Below, one piece after another: positions 10,993-22,103 of a stretch of 64,000 nucleotides of DNA (positions are counted from its first letter, which is position 1; every line of letters begins with the position of its first letter). The notes beneath the pieces were generated by a model that searched no databases, had not been told where the DNA came from, and saw only the letters and a program-made list of their open reading frames with translations. Both the position numbers and the translations under genes were made by a program. Source of the stretch: Pseudocercospora fijiensis CIRAD86 (lineage: Eukaryota; Ascomycota; Dothideomycetes; Mycosphaerellales; Mycosphaerellaceae); NCBI RefSeq assembly GCF_000340215.1, contig NW_006921532.1, forward strand, positions 2,273,337 to 2,337,336. Reading direction: 5' to 3'.

Positions 10993-12336
10993 GCAGAACG
11001 ATGCGCGCCATAATTTGTCAATAATGTATTCACTGCTGATAGACATGAAAGACCACGACTTCAAACAGATTCTCACAGAATTCTATGAGCGACATCAGCA
11101 CCACCAGCGACGCTGTCAAGCTTCCGGGATCTCGGCCTTCGCTGGGAGTCCTCCATTGTGCATCAGTCGTTGATGGTATATCAGAGGACTCTCTAGAAAG
11201 CCAGTCGCCATAGTTACGCCTTCCCGTGCACGTTCGCGGAGCTCGCTGTCCTCTAATATTTTCGATCATCCGCGCAAGATTCGCTTCTGAGGGCGGCAGG
11301 TGCATCTGTAAGAAGACGAGGACTTCCATGCGGGCGCACCTACGAGTCACACCGTGTACTGCAGTCTTGGCCGCCGAGGATTGCAAATGTCTCGAACGGT
11401 CCTGATCATACCATTGCCGTGAATGCTCCGTCAAGAAAGGTGGCCAGCCGGGGTATTGGTCACAAGTGTGAAGAAGCGTTGATACCACACAGAATATGTG
11501 ACACGAGGAATTGGTTTTCTTCACCATGCTCCACTGGCTACCGCGCATGTTCTTCCTGAACTTGGATGGCTACGAAGCGGTCACTGGTCGTGCCGGGAGC
11601 AGAATGCTGGCGCCGGCAGAAGCGCGGCAAGGGCGTCAGCAAGCGATTTAAGCGATTTTAAGCCTTGCTTGGACCTCTCAGGCTCAAATTGCCGAAAGAA
11701 CCGCCGATATGTTGACGATCTGACACCAAGCAAGGCTGTGACTAAAATCCGTAGGGATGCGCTTAGATAGGAAGTGATGGCAGGCGTAAAGAATCAATTT
11801 CGAATTCGATTACGATCGAAGTCTTCTACAGGTAAGGAACAAGGGACAAGAAGCGTGCAAGCAACATGCCAATACTGCTGCTGTCGCTGCGACTGTCGCT
11901 CTTCTCCCAAGACAACGCTAGAATCTCTCTAGAAATTTGGTAGAAAAGCTTACCCTAGTGCACGCCGAAGTGGAGCCAAGCTCCACGCAACTCAAGCATC
12001 TGCAAGAAATCGGTCCGAGAATGCTTGTTCACTCTCAGCAGCCGCATCATCATTGGCTCTCACACCACAAACACGTCCAGTCTGACTTTGGGTGCCCTGG
12101 AGATTTGATCGGGAGAAGCGTGTCTCGCATGGTGCACTTTTCGCGGAGCAAGACTGGGAGCACAGCGCGGGACTCCGTGCGGAGGACAACCAGCAACTGG
12201 CCAAATATAAAATGCGGAGCACGACCCAAGCAAGCGAGTGTAGGTCTCTTCTCTTTCCCTTCCTTCGTCTCTGACTGGAGAATCGGGAGGGAAGCTTTTC
12301 TTGACTTTTGGTTGCTTGGTCATACTCTGTGTCCTC
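10993..12336. other. intergenic region between copper and sugar transporter genes
   Basis: About 1.3 kb. A 172-codon minus-strand frame at 11030-11548 has no recognisable domain and no supporting splice context. The last ~400 bases are the likely promoter and 5' leader of the sugar transporter. Confidence 0.4.
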
Positions 12337-14182
12337 ATGATGGCTTCTGAAAAGAAAGAGGTCGACGCGACCTTGCCAACGTACACCGAGAATACTGCTG
12401 AGGATAGGACTTTTGAAGAACGACGCAATATGTCTGACGGCGAAATCAAAGATGCGATTCGAAAGGGCAGTGTGCCCAAGGTTCAATCCACCAAGGAGGC
12501 CCTGGAGATCGCTCACGCGGGAGGCTGGGAAGCAGATGCTTTGATCGAACAGCTCGAGAAGGAACTCGCGGAGCAAGGCGACAAGAAGGGCATGTTTGAT
12601 CTTGAGTTCAACAATCCAAAGCACTTTACCTGGCTTCTTGTGGCGTTCGCTTCCATGGGTGGTCTCCTATCCGGATTGGATCAATCTCTGATCTCGGGAG
12701 CGAATCTGTTCTTACCGGATGATCTGGGTTTGAACTCTTCCCAAAACTCGCTCGTCAACTCTGCAATGCCACTGGGCGCTGTCGGTGGTGCATTGATTCT
12801 GTCTCCTTGCAACGAGTTTTTCGGACGTCGATGGTCGATCATCATCAGCTGTATCCTCTACACAATCGGTGGAGCTTTGGAAGCCGGCTCGATGAACTAT
12901 GGCATGATCGTTGCTGCAAGAGTAATCCTTGGCTTGGGTGTTGGCTTGGAGGGTGGTACCGTGCCAGTCTATGTCGCGGAGACTGTCGAGCGCCGTCTTC
13001 GTGGTAACATGGTGTCACTCTATCAATTCAACATCGCCCTTGGGGAAGTACTGGGATATGCTGTCGCAGCGATGTTCGTGTCTGTCCGTGGCAACTGGCG
13101 CTACATTCTTGGATCTTCCCTGGTCTTTAGCACCATCATGTTAATCGGTATGCTTTACATGCCAGAGAGTCCTCGTTTCCTCATGCACAAGGGTCGTGTG
13201 CTTGATTCTTACAGAGTCTGGAAGCGCATTCGCGGAACTCGCACTGCTGAGTCGAGAGAGGAGTTCTACGTCACGAAGATTGCTGCCGAGGAGGAGAAGG
13301 CCGAAGTTGCTGCTGGATCTGGATCTCGAAGGGCACCATGGCTCGACTTCTTCACCAAGCCTCGAGCTCGACGTGCCATTGTGTATGCCAACATTATGAT
13401 CTTCCTGGGTCAATTTACGGGAATCAACGCCATCATGTACTACATGAGTGTACTGATGTCGCAGATGGGGTTCGACAAGTTAGAGGCAAACTACATGTCG
13501 CTCGTAGGAGGTGGCTCTCTGCTTATTGGAACCATTCCAGCCATTTTCCTGATGGAGACTTGCGGACGACGATTCTGGGCCATTGCTATGCTGCCAGGTT
13601 TCTTCGTTGGTCTGGTGCTTGTAGGTGCCTCGTATCACCTCGAGATCGGGTCTTCAGCATCTCTGGGTGTTTACCTCAGCGGTCTCATCATCTATGAGCT
13701 CTTCTTCGGATCCTACGCGACATTGACTTGGGTCATTCCAGGTAAGTAACACGAATGTGACCGCCGATCGGCATGACTGACCAATTCCTACAGCTGAAGT
13801 ATATCCCACATACCTTCGATCCTACGGCATGACGACTAGCGATGCCCTTCTCTTCCTCTGCTCCTTCATTGTCACCTACAACTTCACAGCGATGCAAAAC
13901 GCCTTCACCAAGACCGGTCTCGCACTCGGCTTTTATGGAGGCATTGCAGTCCTTGGCTGGTTCTACCAGGTCTTTTTCATGCCAGAGACGAAAGATAAGA
14001 CGTTGGAAGAAATTGATGAGGTGTTTCAAAAGCCGACTTGGGATCTTGTGAAGGAGAATGCTGCGAATGCTCGGCAGACAGCCGTGGATCTGTGCCACTT
14101 CAGATTCCGGAAAGTATTCATCGACAGCGCTACACCACGTCGTGCGAGTATTGTTGAACAACTCAGGGATGACAAAGCGTAA
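12337..14182 (+). CDS. MFS sugar/inositol-type transporter
   Basis: Two exons, 12337-13741 and 13794-14182; 52-nt intron (GTAAGT to CTACAG); 597 aa. A hydrophilic N-terminus of about 100 residues precedes twelve predicted membrane helices. Sugar-porter signatures: ETVERRLRG after TM4, PESPRFLMHKGR at the end of TM6, QFTGINAIMYYMS in TM7, METCGRRFW between TM8 and TM9, and PETKDKTLEEIDEVF after TM12. The splice joins WVIP to AEVYPTYLRS, restoring the PAEVYP motif of TM10. Expected proton-coupled uptake of a hexose, polyol or inositol at the plasma membrane; the substrate cannot be told from sequence. A second ATG follows the first directly, so the start could be 12340. Confidence 0.92.
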
Positions 14183-14672
14183 CGGAGAGTTTAGTTGATT
14201 GGGGAAAGAAGATTGCCGAAGTGGATGGTGACGTTCGCTGCAGAAGCGTAGACCAGCTTCAAAGCATGCACTTCCGTGAATGCCTAGATCAGATACGCTA
14301 CCCATTTTAGTTCTTGCTTGCAGAGACCCAATACGTGCAAACTTGAAGAGATGGTCGTGCTTCTTGAGGTTGTCTCTCGGTAAATCTGTTCCCGTCCTGA
14401 AGGCTTTCAGTGACGGCAAAGCATCTTGGTACGTTGAAATGGCTTCACATAGAGAGCTCTGGAGGCATGCTCCAGCTGATTTGAAGTACCGGCGACTGGA
14501 TGTGCTTTGGTAGTGTTTCCTGACAGCAACTGGCGGTTGATCGTTTGCGGCCTTTCTTTCTATGCCCTCATTGACAGCAAGTCGAAGCTGTCTTTGCTTC
14601 GCACCACGTTCTGCGACTCTAGATGAGAGTCTGCGTGATTATCTTTGTTTCAACCACGTCTTCTGGTCCAGG
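14183..14672. other. short intergenic region, converging 3' ends
   Basis: Separates the converging sugar transporter and roadblock genes. Nothing beyond likely 3' untranslated sequence is visible. Confidence 0.4.
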
Positions 14673-15147
14673 TCAAGCGGGCGGCGTGTCGTGGATGACA
14701 ACGAGAAGGAATTTGGCATCTATTCCTCGGTGAGCCTGAATACACCAAGCGCATACTCTGAATGTGCTTACCTGGCACAATGACCATCTCATTCTTCTTG
14801 GTCCGGACTCTCAATAGCTTTGCCTCGTCGCTCTCGCCATTGAGCTCCTCAATCATAGCCCCAGTGCTTTGCACAAACTTGAAAACCAAGCTTGCGACCT
14901 CATCTGCTTTCCGAGTCCCTCTCTTTTTGGCTTGCCCGTCTATACCATTGATCTGACCCTGACCACCACCTGAGCTTTGTGGCCTTGAAGATTCTTCCTC
15001 CTCAACATCTTCGTCCGTCACCAGTCCGGAGCTGCGCACGATAGCTCCAGTATCGCGAGATAGAATCAATGTGCCTTGCACGCCAGGCCGGTGCGAGAGT
15101 CGTGCCAGTAGATTTTCGGTCTCTGCTGAAGGTGAAAGTTGCTGCAT
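14673..15147 (-). CDS. roadblock/LC7 domain protein (dynein light chain type)
   Basis: Two exons, 14772-15147 and 14673-14719, 52-nt intron; 140 aa. The start is the ATG of MQQLSPSAETENLLARL. The body reads HRPGVQGTLILSRDTGAIVR, a long acidic and Ser/Gly-rich insertion (about residues 50-85), then VASLVFKFVQSTGAMIEEL and LLRVRTKKNEMVIVP. After the splice the end is DAKFLLVVIHDTPPA, the canonical roadblock C-terminus. Animal and fungal relatives are about 95-110 aa, so the insertion is extra. Expected role: light chain of cytoplasmic dynein, or a related GTPase-regulating scaffold. It is divergent from IPI1. Confidence 0.9.
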
Positions 15148-15411
15148 GATCGCCCGCGTACTGAAGGTGCGCCCTATCGTAGCAACATTGTTGTCATACA
15201 CAAACACATCAACGCGAGGAGGCAAGGAGGGTTGACCAAAGCTCGGGCGATTCTCGGCATCATGAACGCCGATTCCGACCAGCACAAATCTCTGGCTCTC
15301 CGGTTTCATTTCTCTTCCTTCAGGCGACACTATCCTCCATGATCCCAGCACCACTGCACAATCCAAAACTCAGAAGCGCGGTTTTCATAGACTGCGGGTG
15401 AGGAAGGTGCA
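15148..15411. promoter_or_regulatory. short divergent promoter region
   Basis: Only 264 bases lie between the roadblock start (minus) and the IPI1 start (plus). Both transcripts must start inside this interval or overlap in their 5' ends, so expression is likely coordinated or mutually interfering. An open frame extends from the roadblock gene across this interval but lacks family similarity upstream of the chosen ATG. No specific factor site is claimed. Confidence 0.45.
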
Positions 15412-16558
15412 ATGGGATCTTCTGCGAAGAAAAAGAAAGAGAAGAAGGCAGATTTTCAAAAAGCGAAATTGAAAGTCGGCAAGGCTCGACCCAAGAACAC
15501 CAACGCAACCGATACCAGCTTTCAAGCCAAGTCAATCGTTCTCAAACAGCAGAATCTCAGTGAAGGAAGCCGCGATGCTACAGCGCTGTTCGATCACAAT
15601 CTATCGCTCCTCAGCAGCAAAACCGATATCCAGCGACGCGATGCTTTGATCTATTTAACGACAGCTGTTGCTGCCTCACCAAATGCTTTGCCAAGGCCCG
15701 CCTCGCAGATTGTCGAGAAGGCGCAATCGTTGATTCTGGACGGAAGTTCTAGTGTTCGAAGTCAAGTTCTAAAGCTGTTCAAACTTTTGCCAGCGAATCA
15801 ACTGGGCGATTTGTCGCGGACGTTGCTCTTCGCTCGAACGGGAATGACCCATTTGTCCAACGATATTCGACTGGATGCTCTCGACTTGTTCGATTGGTTG
15901 ATGGAAACGAACGGTGAAGCAGCCGTGAGCGTGGCAGGAGGCTGGGCGAAGACCTTGCGCACCTTCCAGACTGTCCTTTCATGGCAGGATGCGGCGCATA
16001 ATGCTCCTGCCGCAAATGGGAACTGGTCAGCTGCGAAGTCAAGAAGCAATCTCGGTAGCAACAAGCTTTTGGTAAGTGAATCTTTGTAGCAGTGCAGACA
16101 ACTCGGTAGTTGTGGCATGGCTGGGCTGGGCTCGTGACGTTACAGCACTTCAGTGTCGAAAATCCCGCCCAGAGTCGCAAATGACTTGCTGACACTATTT
16201 CCAGGTGCATCAGCTCAACTCGCTCTCTCGCCTCCTGACTATGGGTTTGACTCAAGCTCCGGTAGATTCGCAGGCTCAAGCCAAGCGAGCTGCCGAGCTG
16301 TTCCCACTGTGGCAGACTGACGCCCATATGGTGCCGAAGAAAAGCAATCCTTATGGCTATCTCAATCTTTTTGGAGCCCCGAGAGATGTTGAGAGCGAGG
16401 TTTATGATAACGCTGAGGAAAGAGCGAACGTGTTTGTTGAAATTGGACTCGACCAAGTCTTCGAACATGGAGTGCGGGAAGCGAAAAAGGAAGGCGGTGA
16501 GGTAGGTAGAGCAGCCAGCGCGGTCGATAAGGCTTTACGTCTTCTCAAATCAAAATGA
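15412..16558 (+). CDS. IPI1: pre-rRNA-processing protein Ipi1 (Rix1 complex)
   Basis: Two exons, 15412-16071 and 16205-16558, 133-nt intron in phase 0; 337 aa, about the family length. The N-terminus is a lysine-rich tail (MGSSAKKKKEKKADFQKAKL) followed by the highly conserved KVGKARPKNTNATDTSFQAK. Residues about 50-200 form HEAT-like helices (QRRDALIYLTTAV, SVRSQVLKLFKLLP, DIRLDALDLFDWLM). With Rix1 and Ipi3, Ipi1 forms the nucleolar/nucleoplasmic complex that acts in ITS2 removal and late 60S subunit maturation with the AAA ATPase Mdn1. Confidence 0.93.
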
Positions 16559-16797
16559 CCTGTTGAATCTACCGCGCGACGAGTCCTGAGCTGCCGAACT
16601 GAAATAGACCGCACCTTCACCAGAGGCCCATCTCGGAGCGTTAGCCAGCACGGCTTCGCATCACTCACTTTCGCGGAGCTCACTAGACCCTTTCACATGC
16701 AAACGGGCCGAGACCGAGCCGTGCCAAGCTTGGTCTGAAATCACGTCAATCGCGGATTTCGCGCACGACTCGAACAACGATCTCGCACGAACGCACC

Positions 16798-17421
16798 ATG
16801 GCTTCCGCACTGGACGCTCTACCGTCCATCAAGGACAATGCGTCCGCGTGTATGGCCCTCAAATGTACCGAGAGCGAGCTTTTCGAGCTGAAGAAAACGG
16901 TCAAATTCGAAATGGCGCAAGAAGTCTACAACGGTCAGGCACTGCTGAAGGTCACCAAGCTCAAAGAATTTGATCCTGACCGCAAGCACCGAGACGACGT
17001 CCGGCGTCGCGTAGCACAGTCTGATCCTGTGGCGCGAGAGCCATTTCAAGGATCGCGTTGGCCTGCTGCAGACAGGATTGCATACCAAGAAGGATCTCTT
17101 GTCAAGGTCATGGACTGGATCATCCGTACGCACAGTTTTTCATACAAACATGCCGAGGAGAAGAAAGCAGGCAAGCGCCTGATGCGCAGTGGCGACCGCA
17201 GTACTGCTGAGCCTGAGGAGAAATCGCCAGCACCTAAGAAGACCCGGTAAGTGCCCCATTGAAAGCAGAATTTACTCATGCAACAACACTCACTCAATCA
17301 TGCCAATTCTAGACATTCGAGCACCGCATCGGTCTCGTTTCCATTCTTGGGGCCCTCTCGATTCATGAGTATGTATGAATCGTGTCATATGCCGGATGTT
17401 GTCGTTGCCTTCATGGCCTGA
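16798..17421 (+). CDS. conserved-looking hypothetical protein
   Basis: I do not recognise this protein. Model: exons 16798-17246 and 17313-17421, 66-nt intron (donor GTAAGT, acceptor TTCTAG); 185 aa. Without the splice it would stop at once after PAPKKTR. The first 130 residues are charged and mixed helical (LKCTESELFELKKTVKFEMA, then LKEFDPDRKHRDDVRRRV and MDWIIRTHSFSYKHAEEKK); the rest is Lys/Glu/Pro-rich. No signal peptide or membrane segment. A stretch with mixed charge and WIIR/WPAAD aromatic residues suggests a small folded domain of unknown role. It lies 240 bp downstream of IPI1 on the same strand. Confidence 0.6.
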
Positions 17422-17785
17422 GAGTGGCAACAGCGACAACGAAGCGCTGCAGAATGTGACGAACGAGCGAATGTCAACAGCACATGTACTTTCTATAGCC
17501 GATCAGCCTTGGCAATAATAGCATGATTATTGTGGTCGTTCTCCTCGTTTGTCCTCGGAATCGCTAATAGACTTCGACTTCTGCCACCTTAAGAACAAGC
17601 TTAATACTGTACTGTACGCCACTCGGGAGTCGGGATCGGATCGAATTGAGAAACGACAATTTCCGGAAGACAAGCGAGTCAGTCATCACAGGCACAACGT
17701 GGCGTAGATAATAAGAAGCAAGCAAGAACCCTGTCCACTATAGAAGAACGCTACAATAGTGTAAGGGATGTGTTGCTTGCTAATT

Positions 17786-18125
17786 ATTAGCGATAATCGA
17801 GCTTTAGGTTAGAAGTCTAAGAGATTTCTACTTTCGGCTAGGAACTATCGAATCTCGTTATCTGTAAGTTTGCTTAGATAAGCCTGTAAAGCGTAGCGGA
17901 ACGTTTTCCGGATGCTCCGTAGATCAATTTTTTTTCGTTAATAGAAAACCTTTACTAGACTTAAACTTTAGAAGTGAAATAGGATAACGGCGGCTCCGAT
18001 AAGTTAGATATTAGAGCTATAGCCGCGCTTGCTATTTGCGAATTTTTCATTTATTATAGCAGAGCGAAGATAGAATACGAGTTCCTATTCGGATTTTATA
18101 GGCAGAGAGGCTAGACAGATAGATA
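17786..18125. repeat. RIP-affected flank left of the DNA transposon
   Basis: CpA and TpG become scarce and TpA common from about 17786, before the transposon's left terminal repeat at 18126. A few TG and CA dinucleotides remain, so mutation is partial. It may be RIP leakage from the transposon, or the remnant of another repeat. Confidence 0.5.
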
Positions 18126-18163
18126 GGCCCCGTCTACTTGCTACCGATTATAGTATAATCGGT
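18126..18163. repeat. left terminal inverted repeat
   Basis: Pairs with 21673-21710 with only a few mismatches. All differences are of RIP type (for example GCTACC here against GCCACC in the complement of the right arm). The inner part is itself a palindrome built from ACCGATTAT and ATAATCGGT. Confidence 0.85.
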
Positions 18164-18499
18164 TAGATTATAGAAGCCGTATAATCGGTAGAGATTATAG
18201 ACCTCTTATAATCGATTATAAGTAGGCAATAACAGGTGTTATAACCTATATAATAAGCCTCCGCGGCGCTAGCGGCTCGGCTCTATAGCTCTATATTATA
18301 GTCTACCTTCTACCTCTTGCTTTATAGTAGTATACGAGAAGGAACGAAGCGGTATATAGCAGCGGTAAGGAAAATCGGCGTACGATAGGCGGTAAGGACG
18401 AGCGCTCGTTCGAAGGTGCTTCTAGGTATAGTCTTCTATATAAATATATAGTTAGTAGAGCAACTAATCTCTTAGTTTGAAGCTACTAGAACGCTAATA

Positions 18500-19720
18500 C
18501 TATAGTGTCTCAATCGAGCGATTCGTAGCCTTCTTAGGCTTCTTAAGCACCGCCGAAGACACCTACAACGAAGGCAACGAAGGCAACGAAGGTAACGAAG
18601 ACCTCTCGGAAGCGTATAGCGACAGCTATACCGCTTGTCGACAATAGCAAGTAGCGGAAGACACCGTAGTATTAGACTACGGACTAAACCGAGTACTTCC
18701 TCGAGCAGTTAAATAAGCTAAAGAAGGTCGGTCGTAGCACTAAAGCTAACAACTTCTAGCTGCCGGACCTTCGAGACGTAGCAACGTTAATAAACAACAA
18801 ATATAGCACGGACCGGACTACTAAACAGCTGAAGAACAAGTGGTCTTCTATTAAGCGCGATTAGGGTACGTAGATTGCTTATTTAAAGCATATAAGCGGC
18901 TAGAATAGTATACCTCTAACAGCCGAGTCGGACGTAGAAGACGCTTATTTTAACGATAATCCGAGGTATGCTAGCTTCCGTAACGAGTTGCCTAAGTATT
19001 ATAATATTATAGAGGAACTAATCGGCTCGGAGATAGCTATCGGCGACTATATAATGTCTAACGAGGCTCTTAGAGAGAGCGAGGCGAGTAATAATAGGTC
19101 CGAGGCTAATAAGGTGACCGCTACGGAGGTTGCTGCTACGCTATTTACGGAAGAACAGCTAATAGTGTTACGTACCGCGAAGGTAGAGGAAAAGCACTAA
19201 AAGAGGATATAGAAGGAGGCCGATCGGGTTTATAAGAAGGCGGAGGAAGTAAACGACAAGAATCTAACTATTGTAAAGTCGTTATAGAAGGCTTTCGAGC
19301 CTATAGTACTAATAGTCGCCGAAGTAGTAAAGGATAGCAAGGAAGAACGTACTTTAGCGAAGAAGTTAGCGGACGAGCAACGCGCTAACGCTCTAGCGGC
19401 TACTAAGTCTAGCTCTGTTGTTAGCAACGTTACAAAGCGGCTATTAGATAAGAAGACGTTTAAGGACATAGATATAGGGTCGGCTAATCGCATGTTATTA
19501 GTTCGCGAGTGTACGAAGAAGAATAGGGAATTTGACTATTATAAGGTCGCTTCGAGTATAAACTAGCAGCAGTTTAAGGAATACTTCCTATCCGTATTAA
19601 CGGACATTAAGGCTAATATCCGCTAGAATATATACCTGCAGCAGATAGAAGGTGGATACTTTCTATTAGGATATAGGCAATAGGTTAGTATTATTGTTAT
19701 TAATAAGAATAGTTAGAAAT
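18500..19720 (+). pseudogene. Myb/SANT-like DNA-binding protein of the transposon (degenerate)
   Basis: A plus-strand frame interrupted by several TAG codons at positions where Trp is expected. Readable parts include LPDLRDVATLINNKYSTDRT, then KQLKNKWSSIKRD and later FRNELPKYYNIIEELIGSE, the pattern of the Myb/SANT-like domain that accompanies Harbinger transposases in fungi. A lysine/alanine-rich helical tail follows (to about 19720). In intact relatives this protein assists nuclear import and end binding by the transposase. Inactive here. Confidence 0.7.
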
Positions 19721-20079
19721 AGCAGAAGAAGTAGATATTTACTCTACAAGTTTGCACTTTAATGCGAGAATTCGTAGATTAGGCGCAGAATTTTAGTGCA
19801 AATGCACGCTAACGTCTATACTATTAATTTGTATAGAGGTGTTGTTAGTTTTTACTAACAAAATATAGTTACGTACGAGGTGCTATTATATACGAAAAAG
19901 CCATCTCCTATCAACTCGAATCCTAATATTACAAAAAGCCTGCTAAGACCCCGCTATTTTAACGTACGAGAATTTCGAGATAGGCGGTCGAGAGGTACTA
20001 ATATCGTCCGAATATAACGGTTAAATCGTAGAAACAGCTTCCTTACCAAATTCCTTACTAAAAGCAGTGTCTATTGTTC

Positions 20080-21450
20080 GCTATAACATTTAACGACTAT
20101 ATTACATTCTCCGCTATACCCTTACTAGCACTTCTTGCTTCTACGCCCTTATATCGAGCCCTATTCTTAACTAATACGCATTATAATTAGCTATTATCTA
20201 CTTCGCTATTCTGTCTCGATAATCGGCGTAACTCTCGTCCTTACCCTCCTTAGTATAGCGCCTATTATCGATATAAACCTCCGCTATATAATCCGCCTCT
20301 CGTGCGGCCTATAGTTCCTCGTCCGATAGAACAAGACCTAGTTTAGAAGAGAGCGGTTGCCGACTATTAGAAAGGATGAAATTATAGATAACGCAGTAGG
20401 CGATAACAAAGCGACTTTGTTAAGCAATTAGCTAGGTAGTTAGATACTCCTTAATAATATTGAACCTCCGGTTTATAACCCTAAACGCCCTCTCGATATA
20501 GTTACGAAGCTAAGTATAGCGCAGGTTGTATATCTCCTTATAATTCTCGGGTCGTTCTTCTGCCTCGCCTTGCTTACGAAGGTAATATCGAGTCTTCTAA
20601 TATAGTACGAGAAGCCGTAGATCTTTGAACGAATAACTACTATTAGCGAGATAGAAGTAGCCCTCTAGTACGTCGAAGCCTAACTAATAGGCCTTCCTTA
20701 ATACAGTACTATCTGTCGCTAACCCTTCGTAACTAGGCATTACAAACAGGAAGCGCAATAAGGAGTTATAGGCCGCTATTACATTCTACGCAATATAACC
20801 CTTCCGATAACGCTATATATTAGCCTCGATTTTAGGGATACTAGCCTATAATAGAGTGCTATTAATAGCGCCTATTATACCCTTAAAGTATAGCTAGAAC
20901 TTGCCGCCGTTAGCACCCTTAGACTATAGCGGTTTATCGTCCTTCTATAGCAATTTAATCTAGTCCTTTGCTATACGATAGAAATAGCGCGATACAGCAT
21001 ATATTATCCTTCTCGGAGTCTCTTTTGCTACACTAAAATCGTTAGCAAGGACAGTATAGCTCTAATTATAGCCTATAGCGACGAGAAATAGTATAACTCT
21101 TGCCTCTACTAAATACTTCTTGCCTTCTAGTCTATACTTCCGCAACTTATTAATTAACGCTCGCAATACCGGTTGCCTTAGCCTCGTACGCTCGTAATAG
21201 TACCTCTTTAGTCTATTTAATATCCGAAACGCCTCTTTCTCTATCCTATTTCGCTCTATTTAAACCGTCGGACGTCTAGGCGGTCGATATAATGCACGGC
21301 GGCGCAATTTAGGTAGTTCTTCTAGTAGTAGCGGTATTGTAGCGCAAACCGCGCTTACTAATAACACTGTTACTAGTAAGCGCTCTATTTCCGACCTTCC
21401 TACGCCTATCGAGCCTCCGACGCCTCTTATATCTTCTCGACCGCTATACT
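20080..21450 (-). pseudogene. DDE superfamily (Harbinger) transposase, degenerate
   Basis: The minus-strand frame is readable through many in-frame stops. Visible blocks are GIIGAINST, ASIPKIEANI, RFLFVMPSYEGLATDSTVLR and GYFYLANSSYSFKDLRLL, then RNYIERAFRVINRRF. These match the order of PIF/Harbinger DDE transposases: the first catalytic Asp position has become Asn, the second (ATDS) remains, and the third block is altered. The gene converges on the Myb-like gene. Not functional. Confidence 0.8.
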
Positions 21451-21672
21451 ATCGAATTCGCGACTTTAGAAAGAGGTAGATACTACGGTACTAAGCGGAA
21501 GCCTAAATTGGCGTACGGATAGGCGTAAAACCTCCTCGAGAGTAGGTTATGCTAATCTTACTATATATAGCATAATCTTAGCGAGATTACGAGTATAGCG
21601 AGACATCTATAACACGATAATCGATTATAATAAGGCGGTAGAGATTATTGGAAGAGGTGTTATAATCTATGG

Positions 21673-21710
21673 ACCGATTATGCCATAATCGGTGGCAAGT
21701 AGACGGGGCC
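21673..21710. repeat. right terminal inverted repeat
   Basis: Reverse complement of the left end. Unlike the left arm it still contains CA and TG dinucleotides, so RIP stopped short of this end. Confidence 0.85.
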
Positions 21711-21966
21711 TATGGCAGCAGCAGAAATTTGGGGTGATTTTCCTGCATGCAAGCCTGTATGTTTCATATTAGTTGCGATAGCTGCTGCACAAGCCACACA
21801 GCATGCGCGACGAGGACGAGGATCAAGACGCAGCCACCACATGAGATGTTCAATGGTTCGTGAGAATATCTCGTGCTTTTTGCCATGGATGTCGCGGCTT
21901 GCTGCTGCTGTCTAATCGCTATCGTGCTCGTGGCACCGGCGTGGAAATGCGTGGGAGTCGGGAGTC

Positions 21967-22103
21967 GTACAGCGTCTCTACACTTCGGAGTGAAAGTGAC
22001 TAGGCGCGGACCGCTGAATACCAAGTTTCTATTCGCTGTAATCCTTGAGAAACAAGGATTTGGTGAATACCCACTTTCACTCCGAAGTGTTCAGACGCTG
22101 TAC
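21967..22103. repeat. 137-bp inverted-repeat (MITE-like) hairpin element
   Basis: Arms 21967-21998 and 22072-22103 are 32 bp each and complementary at all but about three positions (GTACAGCGTCT ... GGAGTGAAAGTG). The 73-bp loop holds a second perfect hairpin, AATCCTTG-AGAAA-CAAGGATT, near 22040-22061. Size and structure fit a miniature inverted-repeat element, or a long hairpin transcript. No other copy is visible in the window. Confidence 0.55.

Larger units (their letters stand above)
18126..21710. mobile_element. Harbinger-type DNA transposon, complete but RIP-inactivated
   Basis: The 3.6-kb element is bounded by 38-bp terminal inverted repeats beginning GGCCCCGTCTACTTG. It carries two convergent degenerate genes: a plus-strand Myb/SANT-like protein and a minus-strand DDE transposase, the two-gene set typical of PIF/Harbinger elements. 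The flanking dinucleotide is TA on both sides. Subterminal regions hold repeated ATAATCGRT-type palindromes (about 18150-18225 and 21615-21690) that could be transposase or Myb binding sites. CpA is nearly absent inside, and many Trp and Gln codons have become TAG or TAA. Confidence 0.85.

Noticed and set aside
11030..11548. 172-codon minus-strand open frame after the copper transporter
   Set aside because: No domain, no membrane or signal features, and it begins only 38 bases after the copper transporter stop, where 3' untranslated sequence is expected.
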